Shown here: piece after piece, positions 41,618 to 44,368 of the stretch
Layout: every line of letters starts with the position of its first letter
Position numbering within the stretch: the first letter of the stretch is position 1
Source: Clostridia bacterium
Lineage (GTDB): Bacteria > Bacillota > Clostridia > Christensenellales > DTU072
Length of the DNA: 44,368 nucleotides
Assembly: GCA_017533505.1 (NCBI GenBank)
Contig: JAFXIB010000025.1
Location: 1 to 44,368 of the forward strand
Direction of reading: 5' to 3'
Translations under genes and position numbers: made by a program
Notes under the pieces: generated by a model
What the model saw: only the letters and a program-made list of their open reading frames with translations
What the model was told of the DNA's origin: nothing
Databases searched by the model: none

Positions 41618-43719
41618 TATGACTTGATATCATTTTCAAATTTCCAAACATAACCACCAGCGGATTTACTTACACCTCTGCAGCAATTTGAAATACTCCT
41701 CGCGTTTACATTCGTTTTTATACTGGCCTCCTTAATGCTTTCAAATATCTCATTTGTAGTAACATTAATAACTTTCTTATAATGCGAGGCGATGGTTTTT
41801 AATTTTGCACAATCTGGACAACCACCATTACGCCCAACGCGATTGCTAAGAGATGTACTATAGCTTTTTCCACACTTACTACATATCCAGTAATATTTCC
41901 TATTATCCATAGGCCGAACTTCCCATGGTTTTTTTGTATTTTTATCATAATCCCATTCAATTGCCAAAAAAGGATATAAAGTTGCAAAATCATTTTCACC
42001 TTGTACTACCTTTTGACCGGCACAAACGGGGCATCCACATTGTTGATTTCCAGCCCTACTGCTAACTTCCGCTTGCCATTCGTGGCCTTTTTCACAAATC
42101 CACCATACTTTTTTGTGAGACCCAAGACTAATTGTTTCTGGTGATAAAGCTCCGTTCCTTTTAAAATTCCAAGATTTAATCAAGTCAGTTGACGCAACAG
42201 ATTTTTCTTTTTTAAATGTTGATATTTTGATTAGTATATCGATGTAATCTTTATCGACATCAACTTCTCCATTCAATTTATAATTATAGTTTGTTTCAAT
42301 AAAATTCTTGATTTTTTGAATACTTTGAGTAAGTTCAATAGTTTTTGTATTGTTTCTAACTATTTTATAAGACGAACTCTCATATACTGGACATCCCTTT
42401 TCGCGAACTCTTATAAGTGCAATGCCATTGTCTTGACACAGCTTGTCTTTTTTTATGTCACGACTTAGGTCTTGATGCCATACTTTACCATCATATTCAA
42501 CGCCCAAATTCAGTTCTTTTACATATATATCTATTTCACTTTGACCTAACCATGTAAATTGTTTGTTTTCCTCAATTGTAAACCATTTGGATAGATAATA
42601 AGCAATTGCTTTTTCCGAAAAAGAAGAGCTTTGGGCTTTTTTACATTTTGGACAACCAGTATGTTGCCCCGTTCTGCTTGCCACGGTCGCAGCCCATTCA
42701 TGACCACAGTCTTTGCATTTCCATTCAACTTTACCACCATATCCTTTTGTTATCTCTGTAGGTAGTATTCCAAGAGAGTTATTCTTTTCCCAATTCCATT
42801 CCAGTATCAAATCAGGGTTTGTTGTTTGAAAATCATTTACTCCAACTATTATCTTTTGGTTTGAACAAATAGGACAAACGATTTCGCCTTTAGTTATATG
42901 GCCGATTCTTGCTCGAAATATGTGTCTATCATCTTTATCACAAATCCACCAAACATAATCATTACTGAAAGCAGTAACATCGTGAGGCTTCTTTTTGTTT
43001 TTTGTAGGGTGCCATCTCTTTGCGATATCTGGAAATTTGGTTGCTAAATCATTTTTTCCTGCCACAACAACTCTTCCGGCGCAACAAGGACAACCAGTTT
43101 TTCCGTTCGTTCTATTATTAGGAGAGGCGAGCCATTCATATCCACATTTCTTACATTTCCAATGTACAGGTTTATTGTGGCCATAAGTAATGGAGTCTGG
43201 GAATTTATTAATTTTATTATTCTTGGCATAGTCCCATTCTTCTAACAAATATGAATGTGTAGTTGCTAAATCATTAATACCTTTAACAACGCGTTTTCCA
43301 CTGCAAATAGGACATCCGTTTCCTCGTGTTTTATCTAAAATTGACATATCGTAAACATGCCCTTTGGTGCAAGTCCAAAATACCTTTTGCTTAGCACCAC
43401 CTAAAACATCCGTTGGTCGTAAAGGGTAATTTTTTTCATAATTCCATTCTTTTGCTATTTCTGGGAATTTTGTTTGCAAATCATTAAACCCAACCAAAAC
43501 TTTCTTGTTTGAACAATATGGACAGCCTCTGCCCTGTGATTTATGGCTAATACTTGCAAGATATGAGTGATTATTTGAACAAAGCCAATATACTTTTGTA
43601 TTGCTCCCTAAGGTGAGTTTTTCCGGATAATATCCCAATTTACTATTCTCAACCCAATCCCATTCACTCATTAATTTAGGATTATCGATTACATATTGTT
43701 TCTTTTTTAAACCATCCAT
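41617..43719 (-). CDS. Zinc-finger-array protein with Vsr/DUF559-like nuclease core and C-terminal NUMOD1-like domain
   Basis: 700 residues from the ATG at 43719 (a TTG at 43761 lies above the -10 box and cannot be the start; GGGG precedes this ATG). Residues about 12-363 hold five treble-clef/zinc-ribbon units, each about 70 long, with a W-x-x-EWx(Y/W)..KN lead, a (W/F)xC..(H/C)G pair and a CPxC pair, ending NDLxT (PF14311-like); unit 4 has CDKDDRH in place of the usual CxxxH. Residues 366-470 resemble a PD-(D/E)XK nuclease of the DUF559/Vsr type: EIDIY (D397), GVEYDGKVWHQ (E408, D410) and DKLCQDNGIALIRVRE. Two more finger units follow (about 513-640). The last about 50 residues (VINVTTNEIFESIKEA...GGYVWKF) match NUMOD1, a DNA-binding module of homing endonucleases. 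Likely a DNA-recognising nuclease; substrate unknown. It has its own promoter. Confidence 0.85.
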   Translation of the reverse strand: MDGLKKKQYVIDNPKLMSEWDWVENSKLGYYPEKLTLGSNTKVYWLCSNNHSYLASISHKSQGRGCPYCSNKKVLVGFNDLQTKFPEIAKEWNYEKNYPLRPTDVLGGAKQKVFWTCTKGHVYDMSILDKTRGNGCPICSGKRVVKGINDLATTHSYLLEEWDYAKNNKINKFPDSITYGHNKPVHWKCKKCGYEWLASPNNRTNGKTGCPCCAGRVVVAGKNDLATKFPDIAKRWHPTKNKKKPHDVTAFSNDYVWWICDKDDRHIFRARIGHITKGEIVCPICSNQKIIVGVNDFQTTNPDLILEWNWEKNNSLGILPTEITKGYGGKVEWKCKDCGHEWAATVASRTGQHTGCPKCKKAQSSSFSEKAIAYYLSKWFTIEENKQFTWLGQSEIDIYVKELNLGVEYDGKVWHQDLSRDIKKDKLCQDNGIALIRVREKGCPVYESSSYKIVRNNTKTIELTQSIQKIKNFIETNYNYKLNGEVDVDKDYIDILIKISTFKKEKSVASTDLIKSWNFKRNGALSPETISLGSHKKVWWICEKGHEWQAEVSSRAGNQQCGCPVCAGQKVVQGENDFATLYPFLAIEWDYDKNTKKPWEVRPMDNRKYYWICSKCGKSYSTSLSNRVGRNGGCPDCAKLKTIASHYKKVINVTTNEIFESIKEASIKTNVNARSISNCCRGVSKSAGGYVWKFENDIKS

Positions 43720-43752
43720 ATTTATCCCCATAAACCTAAATTTTATATAAAT

Positions 43753-43781
43753 ATTATACAATACAAACTTTCATTATTCAA
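43753..43781 (-). promoter_or_regulatory. Promoter of the zinc-finger nuclease gene
   Basis: Minus strand TTGAAT (43781-43776), 17-bp spacer, TATAAT (43758-43753). +1 near 43746, leader about 27 nt with a GGGG site before the ATG at 43719. This decides the start. Confidence 0.7.
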
Positions 43782-43883
43782 CTACTAATCCTTATTACAC
43801 TCGTATACAAAAGCCCTTGTCCCTAAATCGTTACACCTTGGATATTTTGGAACTAAAACTGTGCTTGTTTCGATATGGGCCGT

Positions 43884-44069
43884 GGACGATAACGGACCGC
43901 GAAAGAATATCTCATTCGTAGAATTAGAAAATATTTAATCAACAACTTGTAATAAGTGATAGTTAAGAAGATAGACAAAAAATGCAAAGCATTTTTCTTT
44001 CGCCAGGTTGCTAACGCAACTTGCGCACCGCGCTCACTTTGTGAGAGCGTGCGCTGTCTGTTATCGTCC
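43884..44069. mobile_element. 186-bp inverted-repeat element with ends copied from the tRNA-Val 3' end
   Basis: GGACGATAACGGAC (43884-43897) and GTCTGTTATCGTCC (44056-44069) are inverted copies with one mismatch. The left end sits in a 16-bp exact direct repeat of the tRNA-Val 3' end (43882-43897 and 44115-44130). Inside are three hairpins: AAAAATGC/GCATTTTT (43978-43996), GTTGC/GCAAC (44007-44020) and a nested GCGCAC/GTGCGC stem (44023-44054). The flanking 43782-43881 shows no gene. A 73-codon frame over it has no supporting signal. Confidence 0.5.
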
Positions 44070-44080
44070 GTCAAAAAAAG

Positions 44081-44104
44081 AAAACGACCATTTTAGGTCG
44101 TTTT
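44081..44104. terminator. Terminator downstream of tRNA-Val
   Basis: AAAACGACC, 6-nt loop, GGTCGTTTT, with T-runs on both strands (TTTTC then T7 on minus). It lies 9 bp after the tRNA 3' end. Confidence 0.85.
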
Positions 44105-44112
44105 TCATTTTT

Positions 44113-44188
44113 TGGTGGACGATAACGGACTCGAACCGCTGACTTTCTCCACGTCAAGAAGACACTCTACCAACTGAGTTAATCGTCC
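44113..44188 (-). tRNA. tRNA-Val (anticodon GAC)
   Basis: 76 nt with an encoded CCA. Acceptor GGACGAT/ATCGTCC, discriminator A; D-stem ACTC/GAGT; anticodon stem TCTTC/GGAGA with loop TTGACGT, so anticodon GAC (44155-44153), reading GTC; T-stem AGCGG/CCGTT with loop TTCGAGT. A plausible promoter lies upstream and a terminator follows. The 3' end is repeated nearby (43882-43897). Confidence 0.93.
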
Positions 44189-44200
44189 AAGTTCCTATAT

Positions 44201-44229
44201 ATAATACCAAATCTATCTATAAAAGTAAA
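44201..44229 (-). promoter_or_regulatory. Promoter of tRNA-Val
   Basis: Minus strand TTTACT (44229-44224), 17-bp spacer, TATTAT (44206-44201), about 13 nt before the tRNA 5' end. Confidence 0.5.
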
Positions 44230-44259
44230 GCATTTGTTTGAATATAAAGCACAAAAAAT

Positions 44260-44284
44260 GGCGACATCTTTGTGTCGCCTTTTT
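44260..44284. terminator. Terminator after the partial membrane-protein gene
   Basis: GGCGACA (44260-44266) and TGTCGCC (44273-44279), 6-nt loop, T-run to the right and TTTTTT on minus to the left. It lies about 20 bp after the stop at 44299. Confidence 0.8.
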
Positions 44285-44298
44285 GCTGTTTGGATTGG

Positions 44299-44368
44299 TT
44301 AAATTTCGCCAAGAAGTCTTAAGATTCCTGGTACTATCAAAGCCAAGGAGCAGAGAATTGTGCTGATA
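44299..44368 (-). CDS. C-terminal tail of a hydrophobic protein (5'-partial at window edge)
   Basis: The last 22 residues read ISTILCSLALIVPGILRLL + GEI then TAA at 44301-44299. The stretch is hydrophobic, as in a final membrane span. The minus-strand frame is open to the window edge, and a terminator hairpin lies directly after the stop, which supports a real gene. No family can be named from so few residues. Confidence 0.45.
   Translation of the reverse strand, partial: ISTILCSLALIVPGILRLLGEI

Noticed and set aside
43720..43761. Longer start of the zinc-finger nuclease at a TTG (43761)
   Set aside because: A TTGAAT-17-TATAAT promoter has its -10 at 43758-43753, so that TTG would not be in the message.
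43853..44074. 73-codon minus-strand ORF over the inverted-repeat element
   Set aside because: It is covered by hairpins and element ends, has no ribosome site or promoter, and its sequence is that of the repeat, not of a protein family.
1..44368. CRISPR arrays, rRNA genes, insertion-sequence transposases, phage structural genes
   Set aside because: None seen: no regular short direct-repeat array, no rRNA-like stretch, and no transposase or integrase among the proteins.

Overview
The window is about 44 kb of low-GC DNA that reads as a spore-forming-lineage Clostridia chromosome, most likely an uncultured gut member. This is inferred from the veg / SPOCS-LysM / ispE neighbourhood, luxS, a GlgC+GlgD pair, AGGAG-type Shine-Dalgarno sites, and giant BspA/InlB-repeat lipoproteins of the kind common in gut Clostridia. 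Most genes lie on the minus strand. The plus strand carries the 5'-truncated first gene and a three-gene block at 20.9-24.8 kb.

Layout: (1) 1-1476, a metallo-beta-lactamase/beta-CASP nuclease (5' end outside the window). A convergent intergenic space (1477-1736) follows, filled by two copies of a structured repeat. (2) 1.7-7.0 kb, minus strand: a membrane M28 peptidase with its own promoter, then a luxS / M29 aminopeptidase / acyltransferase operon behind an Na/Pi cotransporter gene. (3) 7.2-20.8 kb, a cell-surface island: a 902-residue lipoprotein and an enormous lipoprotein of InlB-type repeats plus BspA-type leucine-rich repeats. The giant protein is read here as two ORFs (2145 and 1450 codons) that look like one gene broken by a single missing base near 14373. 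(4) 20.9-24.8 kb, plus strand: Eis-like acetyltransferase, membrane-anchored alkaline phosphatase, acyl-CoA ligase, closed by a bidirectional terminator. (5) 24.8-35.5 kb, minus strand: a glycogen operon in the order ispE-glgB-glgC-glgD-glgA-glgP-GH13, covering ADP-glucose synthesis, polymerisation, branching and breakdown. glgB carries a one-base frameshift near 34260. (6) 35.6-40.6 kb: a SPOCS/LysM spore-coat-type protein, Veg and a type-2-like isoleucyl-tRNA synthetase. (7) 40.7-44.4 kb, accessory end: a small lipoprotein, a large zinc-finger-array/nuclease/NUMOD protein, a small inverted-repeat element whose ends copy the 3' end of the adjacent tRNA-Val, the tRNA-Val(GAC) gene itself, and the C-terminal tail of a membrane protein.

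Most noteworthy: (a) the zinc-finger array wrapped around a Vsr/DUF559-like nuclease core with a C-terminal NUMOD1-like domain, next to a tRNA-end-derived mini-element; (b) the paired structured repeats at 1486-1738, which keep a 12x12 internal loop while their inner stems covary; (c) sigma70-type promoters that place the ATG at about +1 and lack a Shine-Dalgarno site, pointing to leaderless mRNAs; (d) two single-base losses of the same sign that split long genes, more likely sequence error than biology. All family assignments come from reading motifs; no database search was run.
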